From Tetradesmus obliquus (taxonomy: Eukaryota; Chlorophyta; Chlorophyceae; Sphaeropleales; Scenedesmaceae): 64,000 nt of DNA. The notes beneath the pieces are model-generated. The model saw nothing but the letters and a program-made list of their open reading frames with translations, was not told where the DNA came from and made no database searches. Of this stretch, positions 36,694 to 47,785 are shown one piece after another. The DNA is taken from positions 930,001 through 994,000 of the forward strand of contig CP126199.1 in the NCBI GenBank assembly GCA_030272155.1, read 5' to 3'. Each line of letters starts with the position of its first letter. Positions within the stretch are counted from its first letter, which is position 1. The translations under genes were made by a program, and so were the position numbers.

Positions 36694-38460
36694 TGCTGTG
36701 GCTGTGCTGTGAGTGGATTGCTTGGCAGCTGGCTGTCTGGCATTTGAATGATGATCTGTACACCGGCAACTGCACAAGGGCTGGTGTTGAACAGCAGCAG
36801 CAGCACGATTTGCTGCATGCCTGCAGGAAGTCTGCAGGCATGCCTTCGTGTGCTTTGTGCTCAGCATCCCTATGCCATTACTCATTCTTTTTGCGGCAAG
36901 ACTGGTTTGGCTGAACGCTGAGTGCTGGTTGCAAAGCTTATAGTCGTGAGTGTAAGTTTGAGCTGTTGGTCTCTGTGTTGCAGCACAGCAGCTGCTGCAG
37001 CATTCTGCAGCGGCTGCACTCTGCGTCGGTGTTTGTGGTTGACATATATGTTGCCAGTTGTGTGTCTGCAAAGTGAAGCAGCACACATGAGTGTGTATTC
37101 GCGACGGAGTGCATAAAGCACACTGCAGCAAGGCTAAGCTGCTTTGCCTTCAAGTGCCCTGTGTGGTATGCTTGGGCATATCACAAAGTGTCCTGGTGTG
37201 CGTGTCGACTGCTCAGAGCAGCAGCAGCAGCAGCGCGTCATGCTGTGTCTGTTATACAACCAATAAGTGCACCTGCATGTGACCTCAAACGACAGCAGAG
37301 TCCTGTACATATGCACCAGCTGCTGATGGCAGCTAGGGCTTCAGGGTGGGTGTTGCACCAAATCGTGGTTTTGCACGGCATGGCAACAGCGACAATGCAT
37401 TGCCTTGTTCGTTTGCAGAGGTTGCTCTGCAAGGGGTTTCCGGTGTTCCATGTGTACTTTCCAGTGCTGTATCAGCCTGTACTACAGGGCGGGGTTGCAG
37501 GGCAGGAGGGGTGGGGGGCTCCTGCCGTGCATGATTTAATTGCAAGAGCTGCTCAGCAGTGGAGCTGTACACTTGCTGGCAGCCAAGGCTTGGGTTTTGC
37601 AGGTTGCAGGGGTGCAGGGTGCCTGCTGATGTAGTGTTTGGATGTAGCATCAGGAGTAGATCAGGGGCAGTGTAGCATCAGGCTCTGTTATGTTGCGGAT
37701 ATAGGTTGGTGCTTTTGCGCAATGCCATCAGAAGCACAGGCAGCATAGCAGGCAGGGTTCGCGCTTGTAAGTTTGTTTGGCTTGCATGTTTCTGTGTGGC
37801 CCTTAGCTCCAATGCCTGCTGAGCATTTGCGCTGCTGAAATAGCAGTGCTGTAGTCGGACGCCACGGGCATGGCAGACCGACTCTGGCAGAAATCGATGC
37901 AAACAGCAGCAAGCTGTCTGTTTTTGAAATGAGATCTTGGCATCTGGCAGGTGCGGGTTGATGCATGACTGTGTCATGGACGTTCTCGCCATCAACTGCC
38001 GTCTGCTTGCCTCTTGTTGCTTTTGGCATGTGCTCTGGTTACTATCACAGGTCTTTTTGGAGTCGAGCAGATGATGACAGCCAGTACGGGCTGGCGCAGC
38101 ATGTGCATGTGCCTGTCTTTAAGGAGCTTCCTGCTGCCTTTTGTGCTAGCTCTATCGCTGTCGTTGGCACACTGCACTAGTGCGTGTGGCGTGCGCAGCT
38201 GCTTCCTACGGCAGTTGCAGCCTGTGACCTTTGTGTTGCTGGTTGGTGTGTGTAACCCACTGTTCTTTCACTTCTGCTCGCAATGCCATTTGCCTGGAAG
38301 CAGGTTGTGTACACGTTCACTAACTACATTGATGAGCAGCTGCGGAATGGTCTCACGCAGCAGACATGCAATTTTGCACGTTGACACTGCCGCAGAGCGG
38401 CTCCAGGCAGGAGCCAGCACTACAGAACCTCAATGAGCCTACAGGGTTAGATACAGGGAT
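36694..38460 (+). other. TG-rich tract after the plastid-targeted gene, probable 3' UTR
   Basis: No gene recognised. Plus strand is TG-rich through about 37.65 kb and again around 38.0-38.3 kb. TGTAA occurs at 36951-36955 and later, so the UTR could end early. A minus-strand frame at 37688-38029 is not supported by any motif. Confidence 0.4.
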
Positions 38461-39509
38461 CAGCAGCTGAACCAATGTTCAGTGAACCAGTACCTTCTGT
38501 GAACATATGCAAAGAGCTGATCAGCAACCCCCAGGCAGGCTTCAGCCTGAGCTGATGGTGCAACAATCAACATAGGTTTGGTGTACAGTACATGCACGTC
38601 ACGGCAAAAGCACGCACGAACACCCCTCTGCCGGCAAAACCTGCGTGCATGAGCTACAACCTCATGCAATAGGAAGCCCAACACCTGCAACAGTCTTGCA
38701 GCACCATGCCAGCACGTGCTGTACATAGCCGGGGGTGAGCAAAATCCATCACCTGTGTGTGATACGACAAACATTCCAAGCAAACAGCATTGCTGGTAAA
38801 CAACAATCCGCCCACAAGATAATTGCTGTGCACCATGCTGCTGGCCGCCGCCAGTCCTGCTGGCCTCCTGCTGGCTGTCTATGCCTATATGACAGCTGTG
38901 CACACAGTGTGCATGGACACCAGATCCGTGCCTGCTGCAGCCCACGTCATTTCAAATTGGAAAAGTTTTTCCCTTGTAGATCAGCAAAGCATGTACACTG
39001 CAACAGCACTAACTCACGTAGGACATGTTGTGCTGCGCATCGTCAGGTCATTCCATTGGCCCCAAACAAGCCCCTGCCTGCAAGCCCTGCTGCTGCTGCT
39101 GCATGCCCCAAACACGATCGCAGAACAACAGCGGCCGCTTCGTCCGATGCACTGGACTGGCCCCTGTAGACGTGCCCCAGCAGCTGCCAGCACATGCAGG
39201 CGCCTAACTCAAAGATATTGTTTCTCTAGGCCTCCCTCCAGAGCCTGCATGAGCAACGCCTGCTGTGGCAGCAGCACTGCTGATTCAATTAACCAGGGTG
39301 GCAAGCAGCAGGGCGCGCTGTGACAGCAGCCCAGAGGCATCCATCACACCGACCTCCAATTGCTGGTGCGCCCACATGTGACTACCTCCCCACAAACACA
39401 TGCAGTTCACGTTTCTCCTGTAAGCGATGCAGATGGTACTCAAGGCATTAGTCATCCAGAAAAGCCACGCCTCTCAAACCCTGGCCCCTGAATCACAGGT
39501 CCTGACCAG

Positions 39510-39510
<1 letters not shown>

Positions 39511-39576
<66 letters not shown>

Positions 39577-39590
39577 CACACACACGCACA
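39511..39590. repeat. (ACGC)n microsatellite
   Basis: About 16 tandem cgca units followed by a short acac/acgc mixture. Confidence 0.95.
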
Positions 39591-40649
39591 CACGCCGTCG
39601 CACGCCGTCACACGACATGCCAGCAGCCCTGCTGTTTTCATGCACTCGAGCAGTGGCAAGGCAGGCAAATCGTCACACACATTTCCTTCCTGAACGTACG
39701 CGTGTGATAAGTAAAAGCACACCACGCGTAGCTCACTCGCTCCCTCAGGCGGGCAAGAGCCTGGATGCACCCGCCAGCCATGCTCCCCAAAATACATAAT
39801 ACTTATGCAAAGGCATGCGTTGTACGTTGTAGGTTCAGCAGACAAGCCGTGCTGCGCTCACCAATGACAGCCGGCAGTGGCGCAGTTTCAAATCTGTCAT
39901 CGGCGCCACAAACCGTTGTGCGCACGGACCACTGCCTGTCCTGTAGCGTCACTTCACGATAAGTAAGCATGCCAGCAGCATGCCAGCAGGTGTCGTGCAC
40001 CAGCCAACGCTCTGCTACAAGTCTCAGCAGTGTCAGCACTGCGTGCGATGTAGCAGCCTGCTCCACCTCACACCAGCCATGCATGTGCGCTTTAAACCGC
40101 AACCCAAGAGGCATGCAAGGCTCGGCTTTCATGCGGGCCTCTTAAATCTGGCCAAAGCACAGCAGAATGCACACACGTAATGCCAGATAGAAGCTCCAGG
40201 TGTGTGTAGATAACAGGAAAGCATCCACTGCAGTGTAACCGCCAGCAGCCACATGCACGGGTGACACCTGGCAACACATGCCAGGTGTGTAATAACCAGG
40301 CCATGCCAGGCTGAGCCATAGAGGGGCCACCCCCTCACAGCACGGCACGTGCTGCATGCAGCTGAGTGCCACAAGCAAAAAGCCTGCAGGCAGCCAGCTC
40401 CTCAAATATCCCAATCATCAACATGACCTTTGCTTCAAACTTGCGCACCAGCGCTGCGCATGAGCTCTCTGCACACATGTCAACGCATCTGCAGCTGACA
40501 CGGTTGGTTGGGTTCAGACGCAGGCGCTGCTTGCAGCAGCAGCAGCCATGGCAAGTCTGGGATGCAATGCTGGTGCTGGGCAGCTGCTGACAGGGACTAT
40601 CGAGGTACCTGCTGTTTCTGCAGCAAGAGGCAATCCCCAAACTCTAGCC

Positions 40650-40745
40650 ATACAAGTGACACAAGCCTCTATCTCCTGACACAACTCCTGACACAACTCC
40701 TGACACAAGCCTCTCATTCCAGCCATACAAGTGACACAAGCCTCA
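40650..40745. repeat. Short tandem repeat with ctcctgacacaa unit
   Basis: ctcctgacacaa is repeated three times and is flanked by two copies of agccatacaagtgacacaag (20 bases), giving a nested local duplication. Confidence 0.8.
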
Positions 40746-41642
40746 GCACGATTGTCTAATGCATGCAATCCAGTCATCCAATGCCAACAGCCAGGCGAGT
40801 CGCAGCGGTTCACCTGACATCCAAATGCCTCCTCAACTGCTGCTGCCAACAGCTGAGCTCTACTGCTATGTGTGCGCTGTCATGCACAACAGGAGCAGTG
40901 TCTAAATAGTCATGCAAAGGCCGCTGACACTGCAGCGGCACAGCAGGAGCAAGGCCACAACACGAGCAGTGTCTAAACAGTCATGCATCAGTCGCTGACA
41001 CAGCAGGAGCAAGGCCTGGTGATGCTTCCATGTTCCAATGCTGACCAGTACGCGATTGTTCGCCATCAACACTGTTGTTGCGGCTCTAACAATGCAAAAC
41101 GTGACTGCTCAAACATGTTGGTTGCAGACCCAAGTCCCGCACACCTTCTAGATGCAGCGGAGGCTGCTATATCTGCTAGCAGCCAGCCACCAAGTCTCTC
41201 TGTTGCTCGCAAGTGTGCTGTCACTGCCGCCTGCGTCAAATGACAGGCGCTGGCTACACTCAAGTACAGCAATGGGTGCAGCAGTAAAAAGCACGCGCCC
41301 ACAACAGACTGAGGCTCTGACAATGACAAAAGCACGTTTCCAAGACGCAAACAAGCACGCATAATCCAGCAGCAGCTGCTGCCAGTAACACTCCACCGCT
41401 GCTTGCTGGCCATCCAGCAACAACATGCAGGTGCATATATGGGTTCATACTGCTGTGCCTCGTACCATCTAAGATGCTGCCAGGACCCACATGTAACCAT
41501 CCTTTCTCGTATATTGTAAAGATGCACAAAAGGTATCGAGCATATGTAACGCTATGCTGCTGGCTCTGCCAAGCCTCTTCAGGCCTGAGGCAGCAAGCAG
41601 TTTGCGTAACTGCGCAAGCGTGTTATAACACAATTCAAACCT

Positions 41643-43314
41643 CTAAACAGCGTTGACAGCTGCCATGAGCATCTCAGGCAGGATGGAGCCTGGCTCATTC
41701 TTCATGGCAGCCTTGCACAGTTTGTAGCGTGGGAAAGCCAGAGAGGGCACACACTTGTGGCCTGCCGCACAATGGACATCAGCACTGCAATAGCACTTGT
41801 TGAGGGCGCTGCAGGACATCAAAAAAACACAGCAGCGAGCAGCAGGTTAGACAGGTGCAGACATGACACTGTCTGCTCAGCACTACTAACAGTATGGCAG
41901 CAGTTTGCCTTTTTGCCGCTGTTCTTGTTTTTGTGAGCTCTGATTGCCTGTAAGCACCGCCACTGTCATGACTGAAGCTGCCGCTGCAAACCTGTGCTTG
42001 CTGCAAAAATATCAACCATTTGAAATGTGTGCGCCAGCTCACCTGCAGCGCGGAGTCAGGTCAAACTTGCCCTGGTTGACCATCCGGTCAAAGAGCTTTG
42101 TTTTGAACATGCCTGCTGGGTCGTGCTGCTTGCTGAGGGCCAGCAGCTGGCCAAATTTGGGGTACAGCGGCGCAACGGGGCACTTGGGGTGTGTAAAGGT
42201 GCGGTCAAAGTTCTTGCCCTGCAGCAACAGAAAGCGGCGGCAGCAGTGGCTTCAAGTGTGAGTCACACGTGACCAACTGAAGACACCGAGGGTGCAGGAA
42301 GGTGCGGTGAAACGCCCTGCCATGTAGCTACTCTATCTCTACCCCCTCTTGCAATTTTTACCTGGAGATTGCAATGGTCAGCGCAACAGGCGCAGGGACA
42401 GCAGCAGCCAAGCTGTCAGGCTATGTCAGGCTACAACAAAACAAACCCTGGACGCCGCAGAAGCCTGATTGTGCCGTCAAGCTTCTTGCCCAGCCAGTCA
42501 CGTGCACCTTCACATCGCATCAAATTTGGTGAAACATGAAGTGAGGGTGGCTTGACTGCCCCATGTGTTCTAAACAGTTTCAAAGACACGCTGCACTGCA
42601 TCACTCGGCAGCGCTGCAAAGCATCTAGTGTACTGTCATAAACGATCCTGGTGTTTCAAATAGTGTCTGTGTGGCCAGCGCCACCCACCCAGTGAGGCCT
42701 GCTGTTGTACTTTTGAACAGGGGAAATTGCTGACTGGCTTTCACTGCTTCATCAGCAGTTCAAACTTGCTTGCTGTGATACTGTTGCAACTTTAGCACCA
42801 CCCACCCAGTGAGGCCTGCCCTTGTACTTGCACAGCGTGAGCTCCTCAATCAAGTCCAGCACAAACTGGTACCTGCAGCAGCAGCAGCAGCAGAAGAAGC
42901 AGCAGCATCGGCAGTGTGAGCATCCTGCCAAGTGAATCGGGTTGTTGCTATCAGAGATCAGCACACATTTGCGGCCACCGGTGCTGCGTGATGAACCCTG
43001 GTCAGGGCTGTCCTCAAGTCCAAGGGTAGCACACATCACTCTGGCACATGTGATACATGATCGACAAACGTGGGCAACAGCAGACACACATCCCTGTTTG
43101 CAAGGAGCCCTACATCACCTGGTGCAGCAGCCGCAGACAAGAGACAAATCACATGTTGATAGTAAGCATGGCTTCGATTTTTGTGAAGCCCTCACCTCAT
43201 CTGGTACAGGGGTCCCACGCGAGAGCGCATCCAGGTGGACTGCACATACACGGGCCGCTTCATGCCACTGGTGGTGGCGGTGATGCCATCATAGCCCTGC
43301 CCGAAGCGAATCCT

Positions 43315-43349
<35 letters not shown>

Positions 43350-44988
43350 GTGCCGACCTTGGCTACTGCCGTCTGTGGCGGCCGAGAAGTCGCATACATC
43401 AGCTGGAGCATCAGGCACAGCACAACTCAATTCGTTCTTATACAACTGTACAGACCAAACAACTGTTACCACAATCAAGCACAGGTTGAGTGAAATTGTT
43501 ACACGCTGCAACAGCCAGGGTGCAACACTCGACACCAACCCCTACACCCTTGCAGGAATGCACCTCAACACCACCGTCGACAGCCATCACTGACCACATG
43601 TTGCCCAGGGCCCAGGCAGCAGCACTTCGCCACACGGCACCAGCACTCATTGAATGATCTGCATAAACCACTGCATTTAATGATCTGCGTAACCCACTGC
43701 ATTCATTGATATGCATAAACCACTGAACCCTAAACATCACTCACCACATGTAGCCCAGGCCCAGGCAGCGGTACTTGGCCTTGCCCCCCTCCCGCAGCTC
43801 CACGTCAAACGCGCGCTTCACGTCAGCAATCCAGCCGGCCAGCTGCTCAAACTCAATCGTAAACTCAGCATCCTGCTTGGTGGAGAGAGTGGTTTGCATT
43901 GCAGGCAAGTAGAGGCAGGAAGGGGCAGGCGCGACAGGGTTGGGATCATTTGCACATCAAACGCGCGCTTCACATCAGCAATCCAGCCGGCCAGCTGCGC
44001 GAACTCAATCGTGAACTCGGCATCCTGCATGCGCAGTGATGAGGGTGGTTCAAAAGGGTTAGTTATCAGAAGGCGGGTGAGGCAAGAGGGGGCATGCGGG
44101 ACAGCGTTTGGATCAGCTATACTCCAGCTGCAAAGGGACGGGTGGCAACTACGTTTTCCCAGCAGTGCAGCATGCTAGGCAGGTGTCACGCTTGAACGGC
44201 AGCAAACCATGTATGCTGCTGATACGTGTGAGTGTGCAAAGCACGCGGCGACATCACAGGCAGCCTGTGTCTGCGCCGATCGGTGCTAGAACACCACACA
44301 GAGGCACGGCTTGCTGTGCAGCAGCAGCTGCTGCTGATGCAGGTGTAAGCTTGTAATCAGTATGTACCTGAGCTGTGCCGTTGAACACTCGGCGGTCGTT
44401 CCATGTGCAGTGCTCGTCACACTCAGAGGCAGCCAAACTGCAGCGGCAACAGCAGCAAACATGAGCAGCAGGGTTGTCAGTAACAAGATGTAACACCATC
44501 TCAGCAACACACCACACAACATGTGGTCCACACAAGTTGCGTCTTGTGTCAGTCAATTAATCTGAACCTTTTCGTCACAAAGTTTCGCCGTCAATTGCTC
44601 TGCATGTCGAGCAGCACGTAGGGCTGTACTGCCGAACCCCATGACATTGATAACCACAGCAGCTGCTGCTGCTGCTGCTGCTGCTGCTGCTACAGCATGT
44701 TGGCGCCGCCGCCGCCGCTGCTGCTGCTGCTGCTGCTGGTCTCACTTGTTGGTGGGGCCGGTCACGTTGGCCACGCGCTCGCCCTTCACTGACGCCCACG
44801 CAGCCTTCACAGAGCCGTCAGTCTGCACAACACACAGCAGGAATCACTACACTTCAAACATGCAACACTGGCTGGCTGGCTGGCTGGCTGGCTGGTTGGT
44901 TGGCTGCTGCTTGCCCTGCCTGCTGCATCTACGCGTAGCAGAAGGAAAGTTGTTCATGGTATGCGCACGCCTGCACAGTAGGCTGGCT

Positions 44989-45035
<47 letters not shown>

Positions 45036-45454
45036 ACCACTTGTGGGCACAGGAACTCTGACATGTCGCTGTCATCTCCCAGAGTGGTGTGCCAGATGTT
45101 GAACATGGGCGCCATGGTGGCCTGCACACAGCAGCCAACAGCAGTGCGATGAACACGAGAATGAACGAGGCACAAAATGATGTTGTAGTGAGCTAACAAG
45201 AGCGCAACATCAGTTACGTTCTAGCGGCCCTGCTGCCGCTGCTACCAACAAGCCGCTCAATTGCCAAAAATGTATTAAATCTATTATAACACTGTTGTGA
45301 CATGACCCACCTGGTCGGCGATGGAGGGCAGCACTGTCATGTTGACGCCTGGCGTAACACGCGCGCCCTTGGGGGCCGGCCTGACTAGGAAGGCCTTGAA
45401 GTTGGCTGCATCTGGCCTCCAGTGGATGAGGATGTGCGGGCTGATCTGCAGGAC

Positions 45455-45495
<41 letters not shown>

Positions 45496-45655
45496 GTTGT
45501 CAGGACCATTCACCAGTAATGCCGTGTGAGTCTTTTTCACCAGAGTGGAGCGCATGTGCACGTCTGGCCTTTGTGTTGTCCGCCTGTTGCTCAGAAACGT
45601 CTACGCATCAGCCGCTACACCAAGTGCATGCTGCTGCCATAATATCAGCAGGAGA

Positions 45656-45686
<31 letters not shown>

Positions 45687-46552
45687 GCAGAAGCAGCAGC
45701 AGCAGCATCAGCAGCAGAAGCAGCAGCAGCAGCTTCAAAGCACCCACCTTAAGCAGCCTGTTGATCTCGCCCATCATATCCTTGTCATCCTTCATCACCG
45801 TGATCAGCTGCGTGTTGCTGGGAGGCGTCATCTGCAGCAGCAGCTCTGTAACAACCCCAAACACACCCACGCCGCCGTTAAACGCCTTAAACTCCGGATC
45901 TTTGCGTGTGGACGTGCGGATGCGGCCGCGGCCATCGACCCATGTAACTGCCAAGACAGTGTCTGCGAGGTTGTTGGTGGTTCTGTCCCCGCTGCCATGT
46001 GCTGATGTGGCAAGGATACCCGCAAGAGTGAGGCCCGCGTAGGCTGGCAGCGAGCCGATCTGCACAGCAGCACAGATTGTGTTACTTTGTTATATAGCAT
46101 GTGTTATGTAACAATGTTGTTACAAACCATGGGTTGGGAGGAAACAGAAAGGAGGCAGGAGGGTGAGGGTGACATGGACTTGCAGGGTGCAGCAACAGCA
46201 GGTCTTGTGGGCAAGCAAGATTGCTGCGGTGGACATGATTGTGTGTGCTGTTGCTGCGACGTGTCGCTGCTTGTGTTGCAGATGCACAAACTGCTGCTGC
46301 GCCTCACCTGCATACTCATGCCTGCCTTAGTGGCAGCAGGCAGCAGCTCTGTGACTCGCATGCCTGCACCCACGCGCATCGTGTACTTCTGCTTGTCAAC
46401 AGCCAGCACCTGCAGCAGCAGGGCGAAGCAGCAGCAGGCAGCAGGCAGCAGCAGCAAGAGCAGCAGGCAGCAGCTCCGTCACGCGCATGCCTGCACCCAC
46501 ACGCATCGTGTACTTCTGCTTGTCAACAGCAAGCACCTGCAGCAGCAGGGTG

Positions 46553-46586
<34 letters not shown>

Positions 46587-46671
46587 CAGCAGCTCCGTCA
46601 CTCGCTTGCCTGCACCCACACGCATCGTGTACTTCTGCTTGTCAACAGCAAGCACCTGCAGCAGCAGGGTG

Positions 46672-46720
<49 letters not shown>

Positions 46721-47785
46721 CAGCAGCTCCGTCACTCGCTTGCCTGCACCCACACGCATCGTGTACTTCTGCTTGTCAACAGCAAGCACCTGCAGCAGCA
46801 GGGTGAAGCAGCAGCAGCAGCAGCTCGCATCTTCGATTTCATCAACACAATCACCTGTTTGTGTAGGACTACCTTTGCAGCTGCAGAATGTTGACTGCAA
46901 AATGCAGCGTGCGGTTGCAGGCACTGCCGACAGCCAGCCTGGCTTGGCAAGCCTGCCTTGCTTTCACCACGCCAACAGTGTTGAGCATCTGACTCAGATG
47001 AAGATAATCAAATGCTGATGGAACATGCTAAATTAAAGCTACACTTTTACAGCGTAGTGGTGTGTGGTCACACCTTGTTCAGCTTGCTCTGCAGGATGGC
47101 AATCTCCAGTGGTGCTTTGCCTCCCTGCGGTGCCCTCTCCTGCGCAACAGCTGCAGGCCTGATAGGAGCAGGTGCCACAGGACACACAAAGGTGGCTGTG
47201 CTGTGGAACTTGGGACGGGACACACGCAGCGTCACCCGCTGTCCCGCCCGTGCCTTCGCATAGTACCAACTGACAATTGCGGCCACCTCTGCAGTGCTTG
47301 CAGGAACCGGCATGGAGTCTGCGGCGCACTGCAGGTAGTGGTATGCTGCAACATACGAGTTGGCTGTTTTGTAGACGTTGGCGTTGGTGGCCTTTTTGGC
47401 GGTTTGCTGCGCTGCCGCTCCTGTGTTTCAGGCAGCAGCAGTGAGTGGGGGTGCAGCTGCTGTCAGCATCAGGGGCCAACCGCCGTGGTGACAAACGCTT
47501 GCAGAAGCGTCGTAAATGCTTGCTATAAATAGCGCATGGAAGTTATTCGGATTGAATTGCGCGCTGCGGGGTTGCTACGTTGTTCAAATCGGCACGCTAA
47601 AACTACAGCCTGCAGCGTGCGTCACCACCGCTGCCAGTCTCGTAATGACGCAGCGCATGGAATTATCATCCATCCAGCCTCATTTCAGACCATTTAGGTC
47701 AAAGTTAAAGCACTATCGCACCTGTAACCACAGCGAACAACGCAAGCACCACCAGTAATCGCTGCACCTGCTGCGTAGCCCTCAT
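41643..47785 (-). CDS. GULLO: L-gulono-1,4-lactone oxidase-like FAD oxidoreductase (plant GULLO type)
   Basis: Thirteen exons: complement(join(41643..41808, 42043..42218, 42806..42872, 43196..43312, 43745..43872, 44368..44437, 44746..44822, 45038..45121, 45311..45445, 45748..46059, 46308..46409, 47074..47420, 47722..47785)), 614 aa. These enzymes oxidise aldonolactones, the last step to ascorbate. The N-terminus is a signal peptide (RLLVVLALFAVVTGAAAQQ). The FAD-binding domain shows LRVSRPKFHSTATFVCP, YTMRVGAGMRVTELLPAA and YAGLTLAGILATSAHGSG. The ALO-type C-terminal domain has KYKGRPHW|GKNFDRTF and the cysteine-rich end CSALNKCYCSADVHCAAGHK, both characteristic of plant GULLO proteins, which are thought to be secreted. 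Residues for covalent FAD attachment were not assigned. The introns contain partial copies of exons 3, 9 and 11 and many CAG tracts. Confidence 0.93.
42683..42725 (-). repeat. Partial copy of oxidase exon 11 3' edge with donor
   Basis: ccacccacccagtgaggcct at 42683 repeats the sequence at 42799. On the minus strand it reads KYNSRPHW then the donor, against KYKGRPHW in the real exon, and lies downstream of it in the intron. Confidence 0.8.
43316..43348. repeat. (CAG)n microsatellite in an oxidase intron
   Basis: About 11 uninterrupted CAG units next to the exon 10 acceptor; on the minus strand it forms part of a CTG-rich polypyrimidine-like tract. Confidence 0.9.
43597..43635 (-). repeat. Partial copy of oxidase exon 9 3' edge
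   Basis: ccacatgttgcccagggccc at 43597 resembles the exon 9 end at 43744 (ccacatgtagcccaggccca). It sits downstream of that exon in the intron; on the minus strand its GTCAGT replaces the real GTGAGT donor. Confidence 0.7.
43645..43725. repeat. Three diverged ~27-bp tandem units
   Basis: atgatctgcataaaccactg, atgatctgcgtaacccactg and tgatatgcataaaccactg follow one another in the intron between oxidase exons 9 and 10. Confidence 0.8.
43945..44031 (-). repeat. Partial copy of oxidase exon 9 5' edge with acceptor
   Basis: On the minus strand it reads CAG|DAEFTIEFAQLAGWIADVKR, against DAEFTIEFEQLAGWIADVKR in exon 9. It lies upstream of the real exon, keeps an acceptor (catgcag), then diverges into intron-like sequence after FDVQM. 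Confidence 0.88.
44872..44912. repeat. (GGCT)n tetranucleotide repeat in an oxidase intron
   Basis: ctggctggctggctggctgg and continuation, drifting to ttggttggctg. Confidence 0.9.
45001..45034. repeat. (CTG)n microsatellite
   Basis: About 13 CTG units counting the flank, immediately beside the donor of oxidase exon 6. Confidence 0.9.
45456..45494. repeat. (CAG)n microsatellite
   Basis: About 13 CAG units next to the acceptor of oxidase exon 5. Confidence 0.9.
45655..45735. repeat. Compound CAG/AAG repeat
   Basis: Interrupted CAG and AAG triplets in the intron between oxidase exons 4 and 5. Confidence 0.85.
46418..46830 (-). repeat. Three extra partial copies of oxidase exon 3 separated by CAG tracts
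   Basis: On the minus strand each copy starts with an acceptor (cttcaccctgctgctgcag or similar) at 46789, 46655 or 46536, then reads VLAVDKQKYTMRVGAG(M/K)RVTELLPA before running into CAG-type microsatellite. Spacings to the real exon start at 46409 are 134, 119 and 127 bp. Only the real exon continues to ATKAGMSMQ and a GTGAGG donor. The copies are out of frame with one another and lie upstream of the real exon. Confidence 0.93.

Larger units (their letters stand above)
38461..41642 (-). other. Gene-poor tract downstream of the gulonolactone oxidase gene
   Basis: C/A-rich on the plus strand, so TG-rich on the sense strand of the oxidase gene ending at 41643. Several minus-strand frames look moderately protein-like (39803-40132 with CEVEQAATSHAVLTLLRLVA; 38460-38945 with LGFLLHEVVAHARRF), but none shows a domain and I could not join them into a gene. 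Either a long 3' UTR or a fast-evolving gene. Confidence 0.35.

Noticed and set aside
38460-38945. 161-codon minus-strand frame
   Set aside because: No motif; lies in the same skewed tract downstream of the oxidase gene.
39803-40132. Minus-strand frame with LTYREVTLQDRQWSVRTTV
   Set aside because: A plausible donor (GTGAGC) follows, but I could not connect it to other exons or a family; kept only as a note in the tract description.
42942-43030. Possible extra oxidase exon (SPDQGSSRSTGGRKCVLISD on the minus strand)
   Set aside because: Joining exon 10 directly to exon 11 keeps frame and matches the family; this piece would add unconserved sequence.
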